Source: DASUPK01 sp963833375
GTDB taxonomy: Bacteria; Actinomycetota; Thermoleophilia; Solirubrobacterales; 70-9
DNA: 64,000 nt
Direction: 5' to 3'
NCBI GenBank assembly: GCA_963833375.1
Contig: CAWHXR010000001.1
Location: forward strand, 558,001 to 622,000
Shown here piece after piece: positions 7,710-16,473 of this stretch. The translations under genes and the position numbers were made by a program. The notes under the pieces were generated by a model. That model was not told where the DNA came from. It saw only the letters and a program-made list of their open reading frames with translations, and ran no database searches. Position 1 is the first letter of the stretch. Each line of letters begins with the position of its first letter.

Positions 7710-8744
7710 GTGAACTTCGACCTCAACGACGAGCAGCAGGAGATCAAGCGAACCGCCCACGAGTTCCTCGCCTCCCGCTTCAAGCCGGAGAAGGTGAGAG
7801 AGCTGGCCGAGTCCCGGTCCTACGATGACGGCCTCTGGAAGGAGATCGCCGAGCTGGGCTGGCCCGGGATCGCAATCGCCGACGGCGACGGAGGTCAGGG
7901 ACTCGGCATGGTCGAGCTCGCCGTGCTCCTGGAGGAGTCCGGCTACGCCTGCGCGCCGAGCCCGCTGCTGGGCAGCGCCGGCGCCGCGCTGGTGATCTCC
8001 GCCGCCGGCTCCGACGAGCAGCGCGCCGAGTGGCTTCCCAAGTTGGCTTCCGGCGAGGCGACCGGGTCGTTTGGCGGCTTCGACCAGGTGGCGAACGGCG
8101 ACACGGAGAGCACCCTCTTCTGCGACCTGCCGACCGCGGACGTCGTGGTCACCTTCCATCACGGCGGCGCCTTCCTCGCGCCCGCGTCCGAGGTGGACTT
8201 CGAGACCGTCGAGGCGATCGACGCCACCCGCTCCTACGGGCTGATCTCCGAGCCGCCCGGTGACCCCATGCCCGGCGACGTCGACGCGGGCCGCGACCGG
8301 CTCGCCGTCGGCATCGCCGCGGAGCTCACCGGGATCGCCCAGCGGGCGATGGAGATGGCGGTCGAATACGCACGCGAGCGGCAGCAGTTCGGGCGGCCGA
8401 TCGGCGCCTACCAGGGTGTCGGGCATCGCTGCGCCGCGATGCTCCTCGCCACCGAGGAGTCCCGTTCGCTCACCTACTACGCCGCCTGGACCGCCGACGC
8501 CGAGCCGGAGTCGCTGCCGATGGCAGCGGCGATGGCGGGCGCCAGAGCCGCCGACGCCGGCTGGCAGGTGCCGGCCTCCGCCCTGCAGGTCCTCGGCGGT
8601 ATCGGCTTCACCTGGGAGCACGACCTGCAGTTCTGGCTCAAGCGCGGCCGCGTTGCGGGCCGCATGCTTGGGACGCCCCGCGATCATCGCGAGCGCGTCG
8701 CCGACCTCTCCGGGCTCGGTTCCGGCGCCCCGGTCCCCGCCTAG
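7710..8744 (+). CDS. Acyl-CoA dehydrogenase, probable partner subunit
   Basis: A 344-residue acyl-CoA dehydrogenase homologue starting with GTG two bases after its partner. It keeps the N-terminal helical domain and the C-terminal helices (QFGRPIGAYQGVGHRCAAM and the QVLGGIGFTWEHDLQFWLKR pattern). The middle FAD domain is divergent and the C-terminal catalytic-glutamate motif of the partner is missing. This is the usual look of the non-catalytic chain in heterotetrameric actinobacterial FadE pairs, and the tight gene coupling supports co-assembly. The alternative is an independent enzyme using a glutamate elsewhere. Confidence 0.9.
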   Translation: MNFDLNDEQQEIKRTAHEFLASRFKPEKVRELAESRSYDDGLWKEIAELGWPGIAIADGDGGQGLGMVELAVLLEESGYACAPSPLLGSAGAALVISAAGSDEQRAEWLPKLASGEATGSFGGFDQVANGDTESTLFCDLPTADVVVTFHHGGAFLAPASEVDFETVEAIDATRSYGLISEPPGDPMPGDVDAGRDRLAVGIAAELTGIAQRAMEMAVEYARERQQFGRPIGAYQGVGHRCAAMLLATEESRSLTYYAAWTADAEPESLPMAAAMAGARAADAGWQVPASALQVLGGIGFTWEHDLQFWLKRGRVAGRMLGTPRDHRERVADLSGLGSGAPVPA

Positions 8745-8760
8745 CCGCAAGAAGCGGAGG

Positions 8761-8777
8761 GCGAGCGGGAAGCTCGC
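8761..8777. terminator. Possible terminator hairpin between convergent genes
   Basis: GCGAGC at 8761-8766 pairs with GCTCGC at 8772-8777 around a 5-base loop, in the 70-bp gap between the convergent acyl-CoA dehydrogenase and LLM genes. There is no T-tract on either side. The position fits bidirectional termination; the sequence evidence is weak. Confidence 0.35.
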
Positions 8778-8814
8778 TGCCGAGCGCGCCTGCCGGGCGA
8801 AGCGCCAGCCGGGC

Positions 8815-9747
8815 TCAGGCGGCGAGTTCTGCGATCAGGTCGACGCCGTCCAGGTCCCGGTGGGGCAGGTACTGGAGCATCACCCGGTGGACGCCCAGGC
8901 TCTCCAGCTCTCTGAGGCGGCCGCCGATCTCCGCGACCGTGCCGATCAGCCAGTGCTCCGGAGCCTCGTGCAGGTAGGCCTCCGGGTCCTCGGCATCCTC
9001 GCCGCGGATCTCCGCGACACGATGGGCTCTCTCCAGCAGGTCGACCCGGTCGGAGCCGATCACGCAGCCCGTCATCAGTGAGACCACCGGGTCGCCGCGC
9101 CCGGCGCTCCGCCAGGCCTCCACGACCCTCGGAACTGCCTCCGCGCACTGATCCGAGCCCATCATCACCAGGTTGTATTCGTCTGCCCAGCGTGCCGCCA
9201 AGGCGAGGCTGCGCGGCCGCGCCCTGCCGCCGACGATCAGGTTCGGCGGGGAGATCGGCTTTGGCAGCGCCTCGAGGCCGTCGATTCGGTAGTGCTCGCC
9301 CTCGAAGTCGAGGGCGCCCTCGTCCCATTCGCGGCGGACGATCTCGATCTGCTCCTCGAGCATCTTCATCCGCTCCCCGGTCGCCGGAAACGGGAATCCG
9401 TAGGTGTCGTGCTCGACCTGCAGCCAGCCGGTGCCCATCCCGAGCTCGATCCGGCCGCCGCCCGAGATGTGGTCTGCGGTGACCACGCACTTCGCCAACA
9501 CGGAGGGGTGCCGGAAGGTGACCGGTGAGACGAGCGTTCCGAGCCGCAGCGAGGAGGTGCTCGCGGCGATGCCCGCGATCGTCGCCCAGGCGTCGAGCGA
9601 GCCCCGATTCGCCATCCCCATGACGGAGTGGTAGTGGTCCGACCGAAAGAGGGCCTCGATCGCACTCTCCTCGCACGCCTTCGCCAGCGCCACCCAGTCC
9701 TCCCAGGTGACCGACTCCTGCCCCTCGATCATCAGGCAGACGCGCAT
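8815..9747 (-). CDS. LLM-class F420-dependent oxidoreductase
   Basis: A 310-residue luciferase-like (TIM-barrel) oxidoreductase. Typical features are the N-terminal strand MRVCLMIEGQ, the SDHYHS segment, RLGTLVSPVTFRHP, the glycine-rich GGGRIELGMGTGW and the NLIVGGRARPRSLALAA cofactor loop. In Actinobacteria this subgroup usually uses coenzyme F420 rather than FMN; that cofactor call rests on the family. Its start shares one base with the stop of the upstream small gene (TGATG), so they are probably translationally coupled. The substrate is unknown. Confidence 0.88.
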   Translation of the reverse strand: MRVCLMIEGQESVTWEDWVALAKACEESAIEALFRSDHYHSVMGMANRGSLDAWATIAGIAASTSSLRLGTLVSPVTFRHPSVLAKCVVTADHISGGGRIELGMGTGWLQVEHDTYGFPFPATGERMKMLEEQIEIVRREWDEGALDFEGEHYRIDGLEALPKPISPPNLIVGGRARPRSLALAARWADEYNLVMMGSDQCAEAVPRVVEAWRSAGRGDPVVSLMTGCVIGSDRVDLLERAHRVAEIRGEDAEDPEAYLHEAPEHWLIGTVAEIGGRLRELESLGVHRVMLQYLPHRDLDGVDLIAELAA

Positions 9748-10040
9748 CAGTCGCCCAGTATCTCTGCATCCGAGATCACCTGGACCTTGCCGCCCCGGCG
9801 GAAGTGGACGTCGACCGTCTCGTTCTTGCCGTAGCTGCCGAACAGCCCGAGGGTCATCGCGAGCCAGCGCCCGCCGCTCACCTTCTCCTTCATCAGCGGC
9901 CTCGTGAAGACGATCTCGCGGCCGTGGACCCTGTAGTCGGCGCCCTCCGACTGCTCCTGTCCGTTGACGAACACCGAGATCGGCCTTTCGGCTCCGTTCG
10001 GCAACCGGACGCGACGGCCCGCTTCCACGCTCTCGCTCAT
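9747..10040 (-). CDS. Conserved-looking small protein of unknown function
   Basis: A 97-residue soluble protein with no signal peptide or membrane segment that I do not recognise. It is beta-rich in appearance, with alternating polar and hydrophobic residues (RPISVFVNGQ, REIVFTRPL, VDVHFRRGGKVQVI). It overlaps the start of the LLM oxidoreductase by one base and so is likely in the same operon, with the 113-residue gene upstream. Coding support comes from the overlap, the codon use and the lack of a better frame. No function is proposed. Confidence 0.7.
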   Translation of the reverse strand: MSESVEAGRRVRLPNGAERPISVFVNGQEQSEGADYRVHGREIVFTRPLMKEKVSGGRWLAMTLGLFGSYGKNETVDVHFRRGGKVQVISDAEILGD

Positions 10041-10065
10041 CGGCGGGCAGGTTAGCCCGGGCGGC

Positions 10066-10407
10066 TCAGCCGGCGAGGACCCGCCGCAGCCGGCCGAAGG
10101 CCTCGTCGAGGGTGTCGGCCTCGATCGTCTGCTTGCGGATGACGCCGGTGTAGGCGATCGCCCTGCCGTCGCCCATCACGTCGATCCCGCCCTCAGCTGA
10201 GCGGATCAGGCCCGGGCCGGAGATCTCGATCCGAGCCTGCACCTGCTGGGAGGGGCTGAAGTCCCGCAGCATGCTCACCGGCGGCAGCCGGTCCTCCCGC
10301 TCCACCTCCTCGACGCGCCGCCTGGCCTCGTCGATCGCCTCGTCGAGGGTCGCGAACTTCTCCCTTCCGACACTGGACCCGTGCCGGAGCGTCACCTTCC
10401 AGCTCAT
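10066..10407 (-). CDS. Small protein of unknown function
   Basis: A 113-residue protein starting MSWKVTLRHGSSVGREKF, with an N-terminal charged helix (about residues 20-40) and a C-terminal helix, and no export signal or membrane segment. The middle portion (VQARIEISGPG) is beta-like. I do not recognise the family. It precedes the 97-residue unknown protein by 25 bp on the same strand and follows citrate synthase after 32 bp, so it may belong to either transcription unit. Confidence 0.65.
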   Translation of the reverse strand: MSWKVTLRHGSSVGREKFATLDEAIDEARRRVEEVEREDRLPPVSMLRDFSPSQQVQARIEISGPGLIRSAEGGIDVMGDGRAIAYTGVIRKQTIEADTLDEAFGRLRRVLAG

Positions 10408-10439
10408 CCCGCGGGCAGCCTAGCCGCCCGCGGCTGTGC

Positions 10440-11843
10440 TCAGGCGCCGCGCCGCGGGCGCTTGGGACGTCGCGCCGGCGGCCCGGTGATCTTCTCCGGG
10501 CCCTCGCGGTTCTCGATCGGCGTGTAGTCGACGTCGCGGCGGCCGGTGTAGATCTGGCGCGGCCGCGCGATCTTCAGCTCCGGATCCTGGTTCTGCTCCA
10601 TCCACTGAGCGATCCAGCCGGAGGTGCGGGGGATGGCGAAGATCACCGTGAACATGTCCGTCGGGATCCCCATCGCCTCGTAGATCAGTCCGGAATAGAA
10701 GTCGACGTTGGGGTAGAGCTTGCGCGACGTGAAGTACTCGTCGTCGAGCGCCCGCTTCTCCAACTCGGTGGCGATGTCGAGCAGAGGGTTGTCCCCGGTC
10801 GCCTCGAGCACCTCCTCGACGTGCTTCTTGATGATCCGCGCCCGCGGGTCGTAGTTCTTGTAGACCCGGTGGCCGAAGCCCATCAGCTTCTCCTGGCGGT
10901 TCTTCACGCCCTCGAGGAAGTCGGGGATGTTCTCGAGGGTCTCGATCCGTCGCAGCATCCGCAGCACGGCCTCGTTGGCGCCGCCGTGCAGCGGGCCGTA
11001 AAGGGCCGCGACCCCGGCGGCGACCGCCGAGTAGGGATCGACGCCCGACGAGCCGACCGAGCGAACGGCGCTGGTGGAGCAGTTCTGCTCGTGGTCCGCG
11101 TGGAGGATGAAGAGCACTTCGAGAGCCTTTGCCAGCCGCGGATCCGGCTGGTAGGTGTTCTCCATCTTGAACAGCATCGACTTGAAGTTCGAGCAGTAAT
11201 CAAGCTCGTTGTCGGGGTAGACGTAGGGGAGCCCGAGGCTGTGGCGGTAGGCGAAGGCGGCGAGGGTGGGGATCTTGGCGATCAGCCTGATCGCCGCCAT
11301 GTAGCGCTCCTCCGGGTCGTCGATGCGCTTCGCCTCCGGGTAGAAGGTCGAGAGCGCGCCGACGGAGGCGAGCAGCATCCCCATCGGGTGCGCGTCGTGG
11401 CGGAAGCCCTCGATCATCTTCTTGATGTCCTCGTGAACGAAGGTGTGGTGGGTGACGTCGAAGACCCAGCGCTCGAGCTGCTGTTGCGTCGGCAGCTCGC
11501 CGAAGATCAGGAGGTAGGCGACCTCGAGGTAGCTGGAGTGCTCACAGAGCTGCTCGACGGGGATGCCGCGGTGCTGGAGGATCCCGGCCTCGCCGTCGAT
11601 GTAGGTGATCGCCGAGCGGCAGGAGGCCGTGTTGGTGAAGGCCGGGTCGTAGCCCATCAGGCCGAAGTCGCCGTCGGAGACCTTGATCTGCCGGAGATCC
11701 AGGGTGCGGATCGTCCCGTCGGTGATCTCCACCTCATATGCCTTGCCGGTTCGGTTGTCGGTGATGCTGAGGGTCTCGCCGGTCGCGGCGCCGTCCTGCG
11801 ACACGTCCTGCGGCTCTTGCTGGGCCTCCTGCTTGGTCGCCAT
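10440..11843 (-). CDS. gltA: Citrate synthase
   Basis: A 467-residue type II-length citrate synthase that condenses acetyl-CoA and oxaloacetate at the entry of the TCA cycle. Catalytic regions are visible: LHADHEQNCSTSAVRSVGSS, GPLHGGANEAVLRML with an active-site histidine, and GFGHRVYKNYDPRA. The ATG at 11843 (MATKQEAQQ) was chosen because AGGAGG lies about 6-8 bases upstream; the longer open frame has no such site. The C-terminus carries an unusual basic, proline-rich tail (GPPARRPKRPRRGA). It is divergent from the methyltransferase, with 52 bp between the two starts holding both promoters. Confidence 0.95.
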   Translation of the reverse strand: MATKQEAQQEPQDVSQDGAATGETLSITDNRTGKAYEVEITDGTIRTLDLRQIKVSDGDFGLMGYDPAFTNTASCRSAITYIDGEAGILQHRGIPVEQLCEHSSYLEVAYLLIFGELPTQQQLERWVFDVTHHTFVHEDIKKMIEGFRHDAHPMGMLLASVGALSTFYPEAKRIDDPEERYMAAIRLIAKIPTLAAFAYRHSLGLPYVYPDNELDYCSNFKSMLFKMENTYQPDPRLAKALEVLFILHADHEQNCSTSAVRSVGSSGVDPYSAVAAGVAALYGPLHGGANEAVLRMLRRIETLENIPDFLEGVKNRQEKLMGFGHRVYKNYDPRARIIKKHVEEVLEATGDNPLLDIATELEKRALDDEYFTSRKLYPNVDFYSGLIYEAMGIPTDMFTVIFAIPRTSGWIAQWMEQNQDPELKIARPRQIYTGRRDVDYTPIENREGPEKITGPPARRPKRPRRGA

Positions 11844-11895
11844 CGGACCTCCTCGCTCCGGGATTGCCGCCGTACGCCAGTATCTCACGGTGGGA

Positions 11896-12618
11896 ATGTC
11901 GGCAAACCGGCTCAGCAAGGAGGAGACGCTGCGCCTCTTCGCCGGGCTGCCTCGGCGCTACGACCTGGCCGGCGCCCTGCTCAGCTTCGGCCAGGACCCG
12001 CGCTGGCGCCGGACGATGGTGGGGAAGGTCGGTGCCACGCCTGGGGACCGCGTCCTGGACGTCGCAACCGGCACCGGAATGGTGGCCACCGCGCTCGTCC
12101 GGCGCTACGGCTGCTCGGTGGTTGGCCTTGATCAGAGCGCCGAGATGCTCTCCGGGGCCCAGGCGAAGCTCGATGCGGACGCCGAGCTGGCGGCACGGAT
12201 CGAGCTCGTCCGCGGCGAGGCGGAGTCGCTGCCCTTCGCGGACGGCGGGTTCGACCACCTGACCTACACCTATCTGCTTCGCTACGTGGAGGATCCGGGG
12301 GCGACGCTCCGCGAGCTGGCCAGGGTGGTGAGGCCCGGGGGACGCATCGCCTCCCTGGAGTTCATGCTTCCCCCCAACCCCGTGGCCCGATCGCTCTGGA
12401 GCATCTACACCCGCACGGCGATGCCCCTCCTCGGTCGCCTGATCTCGCCCGACTGGCACGAGGTGGGCCGCTTCCTTGGCCCGAGCATCACCGAGCTCTA
12501 CCGCCGGCTGCCGCTCGAGCGCCAGCTCGAGCTCTGGAGGACCGCCGGGATAGACGGCGTCGAGGCGCGGGTGATGAGCTTCGGCGGCGGCGTCGTGATC
12601 TGGGGGACCCGTGGCTGA
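11896..12618 (+). CDS. MenG/UbiE-like class I methyltransferase
   Basis: A 240-residue SAM-dependent methyltransferase. The SAM-binding motif VLDVATGTGMVATAL is followed by the acidic strand (VVGLDQSAEML), motif II-like FDHLTYTYLLRYV and the ARVVRPGGRIASLEF block seen in UbiE/MenG proteins, which methylate demethylmenaquinone or a ubiquinone precursor. The start was set at the ATG at 11896, clear of the divergent citrate synthase. Its last bases overlap the GTG start of a UbiA-like membrane protein, a pairing that fits a lipid-quinone or prenyl-lipid step. Its exact substrate is not proven by sequence. Confidence 0.85.
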   Translation: MSANRLSKEETLRLFAGLPRRYDLAGALLSFGQDPRWRRTMVGKVGATPGDRVLDVATGTGMVATALVRRYGCSVVGLDQSAEMLSGAQAKLDADAELAARIELVRGEAESLPFADGGFDHLTYTYLLRYVEDPGATLRELARVVRPGGRIASLEFMLPPNPVARSLWSIYTRTAMPLLGRLISPDWHEVGRFLGPSITELYRRLPLERQLELWRTAGIDGVEARVMSFGGGVVIWGTRG

Positions 12619-13360
12619 CGACCGGCTGCAGCGGCCCGCGTTCTACGCCCTCCGCCGCGGGGGCTGGCGCGACCTCGTCACGGTCCTCCATCCCCCGTAT
12701 ACGGCGTGGAACCTGGCGAACGTGGGCTTCGGCGCCGCGGCCGCCACGCAGATCCACACGGACCGCTTCGTGGCGACCCTGGCGGCGTTCTTCCTCGCCG
12801 TCGGGATCAGCGCCCACGCCCTCGACGAGCTCAACGGGCGCCCGCTGAAGACCGAGCTCTCCGACCGAGCGCTGATCGGCCTGGCCGCGGTCTCCCTGGC
12901 CGGCGCGGTCGGAATCGGGATCGCCGGCTGCCTCATCGTCTCGGCGACACTCGCGCCGTTCGTGGTCGTGGGCGGTTTCTTCGTCGTCGCCTACAACCTC
13001 GAGCTCTTCGGCGGCCGCTTCCACACCGACTTCTGGCTGGCCTTCGCCTGGGCGGCGTTCCCGGCGCTGACCTCCTGGTGGATCAACACCCTGTCCTTCG
13101 GCTCCGCCAAGACGGTCGTGGCGGGACTGCTGACCGCCGCCGGGTGCTTCGGGCTGGTCAGCGTCCAGCGGCGGCTCTCCACTCCGGTGCGGCGGCTGCG
13201 GCGCAAGACGGTCTCGGTCAGCGGCGAGCAGCGCCTCGAGGACGGCACCGTGATCCCGCTGACCGTCGCCGAGCTCGCCGGCCCGCTCGACGGGTCGCTC
13301 CGCGGGCTCTCCTGGGCGGTGGTCGTCCTCTCGATCGGGATGGTCGTGATCCGCTACTGA
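12611..13360 (+). CDS. UbiA-like integral membrane protein
   Basis: A 249-residue membrane protein with about seven hydrophobic segments. After the first segment lies AHALDELNGRPLKTELSD, placed like the first polar active-site loop of UbiA prenyltransferases, but the classical N-D-x-x-D spacing is not intact (H-A-L-D-E-L-N). The second aspartate loop is represented only weakly, around NLELFGGRFHTD. It overlaps the methyltransferase gene by 8 bp, so the two are very probably co-translated. I read it as a divergent UbiA-superfamily member acting with the methyltransferase on a prenyl lipid; a non-enzymatic membrane protein is the alternative. Confidence 0.75.
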   Translation: MADDRLQRPAFYALRRGGWRDLVTVLHPPYTAWNLANVGFGAAAATQIHTDRFVATLAAFFLAVGISAHALDELNGRPLKTELSDRALIGLAAVSLAGAVGIGIAGCLIVSATLAPFVVVGGFFVVAYNLELFGGRFHTDFWLAFAWAAFPALTSWWINTLSFGSAKTVVAGLLTAAGCFGLVSVQRRLSTPVRRLRRKTVSVSGEQRLEDGTVIPLTVAELAGPLDGSLRGLSWAVVVLSIGMVVIRY

Positions 13361-13364
13361 GCGG

Positions 13365-13892
13365 TCAGGAGCCGGCCGAGGTCTCGAGAGCGGCCGTGAG
13401 CGAGGCCGCGTCGAACGAGCCCGCGTGCAGGCGCCCGCCGACGAAGAACCCGGGCGTCCCGGTGACTCCGCTGGCGAGCCCGCTGTCCACGTCGCGCTGT
13501 ACGCGGGGGGCGTGGACGGAGGAGTCGAGCTCAGTCACGAATCGGTCGACCTCCAGCCCCAGCTCCGTCGCGTGATGGATCAGGTCCTCGCGGCTGAGCG
13601 CCCCGTGCGACTCGTACATCCGGTCGTGCATCTCCCAGAACGCGCCCTGCGCCGACGCGGCCTCGGCGGCCTCGGCGGCGCGCTGGGCGTCGGGGTGGAC
13701 GTCCCGAAGCGGGAAGTGGCGAAACGCGAAGATCAGCCGACCGGCGAGCTGGTCGCGGATCCGGCGGACGATCGGATAGGCCGCGGTGCAGTACGGGCAC
13801 TGGAAGTCGCCGTACATGACCAGCTCGAGCTCGGCGCGGTCGGGCCCGTCGACGTGATCCTCGGCGGAGAGGGGCGGGGTGAGCTGGGGCAT
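13365..13892 (-). CDS. DsbA-family thioredoxin-fold protein
   Basis: A 175-residue thioredoxin-fold protein with the redox motif CPYC in DFQCPYCTAAYPIVRRI, the helical insertion typical of DsbA (QRAAEAAEAASAQGAFWEMHD) and the cis-proline region GVTGTPGFFVGG. There is no obvious signal peptide or membrane anchor, so it is probably cytoplasmic, like the DsbA-family isomerase/reductase relatives often annotated next to NhaA-type antiporters. It is divergent from the Na+/H+ antiporter gene with 23 bp between starts, and converges on the UbiA-like gene. Confidence 0.9.
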   Translation of the reverse strand: MPQLTPPLSAEDHVDGPDRAELELVMYGDFQCPYCTAAYPIVRRIRDQLAGRLIFAFRHFPLRDVHPDAQRAAEAAEAASAQGAFWEMHDRMYESHGALSREDLIHHATELGLEVDRFVTELDSSVHAPRVQRDVDSGLASGVTGTPGFFVGGRLHAGSFDAASLTAALETSAGS

Positions 13893-13915
13893 GGGCGCGA
13901 TCGTAGACTCGCCCC

Positions 13916-15502
13916 GTGAACGACATCGAGATCCTGATTGCGCTCGTCGCCGCGGCGATCGTCCTCGTCCGCCTCGCGGACCTGATCTCGATTCCGTATC
14001 CGATCGTCCTCGTGCTGGGCGGCTTGGCGATCGGGTTCGTGCCGGGCGGCCCCTCGCTCGAGCTGCAGCCCGACGTGGTCTTCCTCGTCTTCCTGCCGCC
14101 GCTGCTTCAGTCGGCGGGCTATTGGGCCTCGCCCAGGGAACTTCGCGCCGAGCTCGTTCCCCTCACCTGGCTCGTCCTGGGATTGACGCTGGCGACGATG
14201 GTCGCCGTCGCGGCCGCGGCCCAGGCGGTGATCCCGAGCATCAGCTGGGCGGAGGGATTGGTGCTCGGCGCGATCGTCGCGCCGACCGACCCGGTTTCCG
14301 CGATCACCACCTTCGAGCGGATCGGCGTCTCGGACCGGGTCGCGACGCTGGTGGAGGGCGAGAGCATGGTCAACGACGCCGTCGCCCTGGTCTCCTACAA
14401 GGTCGCCCTCGTCGCGGTGGTCAGCGGCACCTTCAGCGCCGCCACGGCGGTCGACGACCTGATTCTCGGCGTCGCCGGGGGCGTCGTGATCGGGCTCGCC
14501 GTCGCATGGGCCACCGCGGTCGCGCTCCGCAGGCTCGACGATCCGCCCCTGGCGATCCTGCTCACCGTGTTCACCGCCTATGCCGCTTTCGCGCTGGCAG
14601 ACGGCATCGGGGCGTCGGGCGTCCTCGCCGCCGTCACCAGCGGTCTGTACATGGGCTGGCGCTCGCACGAGATCTTCGACGCCGACGTCCGTCTCAACGC
14701 CCAGGCGTTCTGGCGGGTGCTCGTCTTCGCGCTGAACGCGATCCTCTTCGTGCTGGTGGGCCTGCAGTTCCCGGAGGTCCTCCGCCGGGTAGGCGAGCAG
14801 TTCTCGCCCGGTGAGATCATCGGCTACGGCCTGCTGGTCTCGGCGGTGGTCGTCGGAGTGCGGGTCGCCTGGCAGTTCCTGCCGGTGTCGATCGGCCGGG
14901 TCCTCCCGGCCGTGGGCGACACCGGAGCCGGCGAGGACTGGCGCGAGCGCCTGCTGATCGGCTGGAGCGGCATGCGCGGCGCGGTCTCCCTGGCCGCGGC
15001 GCTCGCGCTCCCGTTCGAGCTCGACTCGGGCGCGCCGTTCACCTCCCGCGACCTGATCATCTACCTGACCGTGGCGGTGATCCTGGTCACCCTGGTCGGC
15101 CAGGGCCTGACGCTGCCGACGGTCGTCCGCAGGCTGGGGCTCGGGGCCCACGAGGCGTGGGCTCCCGACGAGGCGGTGGCCCGGCTGGGAGCGGCGCAGG
15201 CGGCGCTCGACCGACTCGAGGAGATCCAGGCGACGGAGCCGGGGATCCCGGACAACGTCCTGCAGCGCCTCCGCGAGCTCTACCAGGCCCGCTTCGCCCG
15301 CTGCGTGGCCGCCCTTTCAGGGAAGGACGGCGAGGTGCCGATCGAGAACCCCCTCATCGGCTACCGCAGGCTGCGCCACGATCTGATCGAGAAGGAGCGC
15401 GGGGCCCTGCTCGACATGCGAAACGACGGCCGACTGAAGCAGGACACGTTCCGCCGCATCCAGAGCGACCTCGACCTGGACGAGGCCCGCCTCGGGTCGT
15501 AG
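13916..15502 (+). CDS. CPA1-family Na+/H+ antiporter
   Basis: A 528-residue transporter with about 12 hydrophobic segments. The conserved GAIVAPTDPVSA and VEGESMVNDAVALVSYK segments carry the ion-binding aspartates of the NhaP/CPA1 family, and GMRGAVSLAAALALPF is the usual later membrane motif. A soluble C-terminal tail of about 120 residues, rich in charged residues and probably helical, follows the membrane part. It would exchange Na+ or K+ for protons for pH and salt homeostasis. The start is GTG at 13916, directly divergent from the DsbA-like gene. Confidence 0.93.
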   Translation: MNDIEILIALVAAAIVLVRLADLISIPYPIVLVLGGLAIGFVPGGPSLELQPDVVFLVFLPPLLQSAGYWASPRELRAELVPLTWLVLGLTLATMVAVAAAAQAVIPSISWAEGLVLGAIVAPTDPVSAITTFERIGVSDRVATLVEGESMVNDAVALVSYKVALVAVVSGTFSAATAVDDLILGVAGGVVIGLAVAWATAVALRRLDDPPLAILLTVFTAYAAFALADGIGASGVLAAVTSGLYMGWRSHEIFDADVRLNAQAFWRVLVFALNAILFVLVGLQFPEVLRRVGEQFSPGEIIGYGLLVSAVVVGVRVAWQFLPVSIGRVLPAVGDTGAGEDWRERLLIGWSGMRGAVSLAAALALPFELDSGAPFTSRDLIIYLTVAVILVTLVGQGLTLPTVVRRLGLGAHEAWAPDEAVARLGAAQAALDRLEEIQATEPGIPDNVLQRLRELYQARFARCVAALSGKDGEVPIENPLIGYRRLRHDLIEKERGALLDMRNDGRLKQDTFRRIQSDLDLDEARLGS

Positions 15503-15511
15503 CCGCCGGCC

Positions 15512-16462
15512 TCAGGTGGTGGCGGCGTCCGAGGCCGACTCGACCTCGAAATGGGTCAGGCGGCGGAGGTCGCGGAGCCGTCCGTCGATCTCGTCGCGGG
15601 TCAGGGAGCGGACCCGCTCGGTGCCGAAGTCCTCCACGTTGAAGGACGCGAGGACCGAGCCGTAGGCCATCGCCTGGCGGAGGACGCCGTGGTCGAGCAG
15701 GTGCTCGCCGGCCGAGCGGCGGCCGTCCAGATAGCCGAGGAACCCGCCCGCGAAGCTGTCACCGGCGCCCGTCGGATCGCGAACGTCCTCGAGCAGGTAG
15801 CCGGGGATCGCGAAGAACTCGTCGCCGCTGAACAGGGCGGCCCCATACTCGCCCCGCTTCGCCACGACGACGCGCGGCCCCATCTCCATCACCGCCCTCG
15901 CCGCCCGGGCGAGGTTGGGCTGCCCGGTCAGCTCGCGGATCTCGGCGTCGTTGAGGAGCACGCAATCGACCTCGGCGATCGCCGCCGACAAGGAATCCCG
16001 CTCATTCTCGATCCAGAGGTTCATGGAGTCGAGCGCGGCGAACTCCGCCTCGCGGCAGCCGGCGCGGACCCGTCGCTGGAGCTCCGGCTGGATGTTCCCG
16101 AGGAAGAGCATCTGCGCCTGGCGGGAGTCCTCGGAGAGCTTGGGGTCGAACTCCGCGAAGACGTTGAGCTGCGTGTCGTCGGTGTACGCGACGTTCAGGT
16201 CGAAGTCGTAATGCCCCTGCCAGAAGAAGGTCTCGCCGCCCGCCACCCGCTCGATGTCGTCGGTGACGACCCCGCGCCCCTCGAGGATGCTGAGCTCCTC
16301 CTCGCCGAAGTCGTCGCCCACCGGCCCCACCACCCGGACCTCGGTGAAGAAGCTCGCGGCCAGGGAGAAGTGGACGGCTGAGCCGCCCAGCATCCGCTCG
16401 CGCTCGCCGAATGGAGTGCGCACGGAATCGAAGGCAATCGACCCTACGACGGTTAGCGACAT
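15512..16462 (-). CDS. PfkB-family carbohydrate kinase
   Basis: A 316-residue ribokinase-fold sugar kinase. The N-terminal glycine pair region (FGERERMLGGSAVHFSLAA) and the C-terminal ATP and catalytic-base motif DPTGAGDSFAGGFLGYL are clear. It would phosphorylate a sugar or nucleoside with ATP. Which substrate cannot be said, though the distribution of polar residues resembles adenosine/sugar kinase relatives of the group rather than 6-phosphofructokinase. Start codons of this gene and of the divergent quinone oxidoreductase are only 11 bp apart, so their promoters must overlap or the transcripts be near-leaderless. Confidence 0.9.
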   Translation of the reverse strand: MSLTVVGSIAFDSVRTPFGERERMLGGSAVHFSLAASFFTEVRVVGPVGDDFGEEELSILEGRGVVTDDIERVAGGETFFWQGHYDFDLNVAYTDDTQLNVFAEFDPKLSEDSRQAQMLFLGNIQPELQRRVRAGCREAEFAALDSMNLWIENERDSLSAAIAEVDCVLLNDAEIRELTGQPNLARAARAVMEMGPRVVVAKRGEYGAALFSGDEFFAIPGYLLEDVRDPTGAGDSFAGGFLGYLDGRRSAGEHLLDHGVLRQAMAYGSVLASFNVEDFGTERVRSLTRDEIDGRLRDLRRLTHFEVESASDAATT

Positions 16463-16473
16463 ATCCTGATGCG

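Noticed and set aside
13733..15151. 472-codon open frame opposite the Na+/H+ antiporter
   Set aside because: It is the GC-rich antisense shadow of the antiporter and DsbA genes; its composition (R, D, G and Q repeats) is typical of such frames and no protein family is visible.
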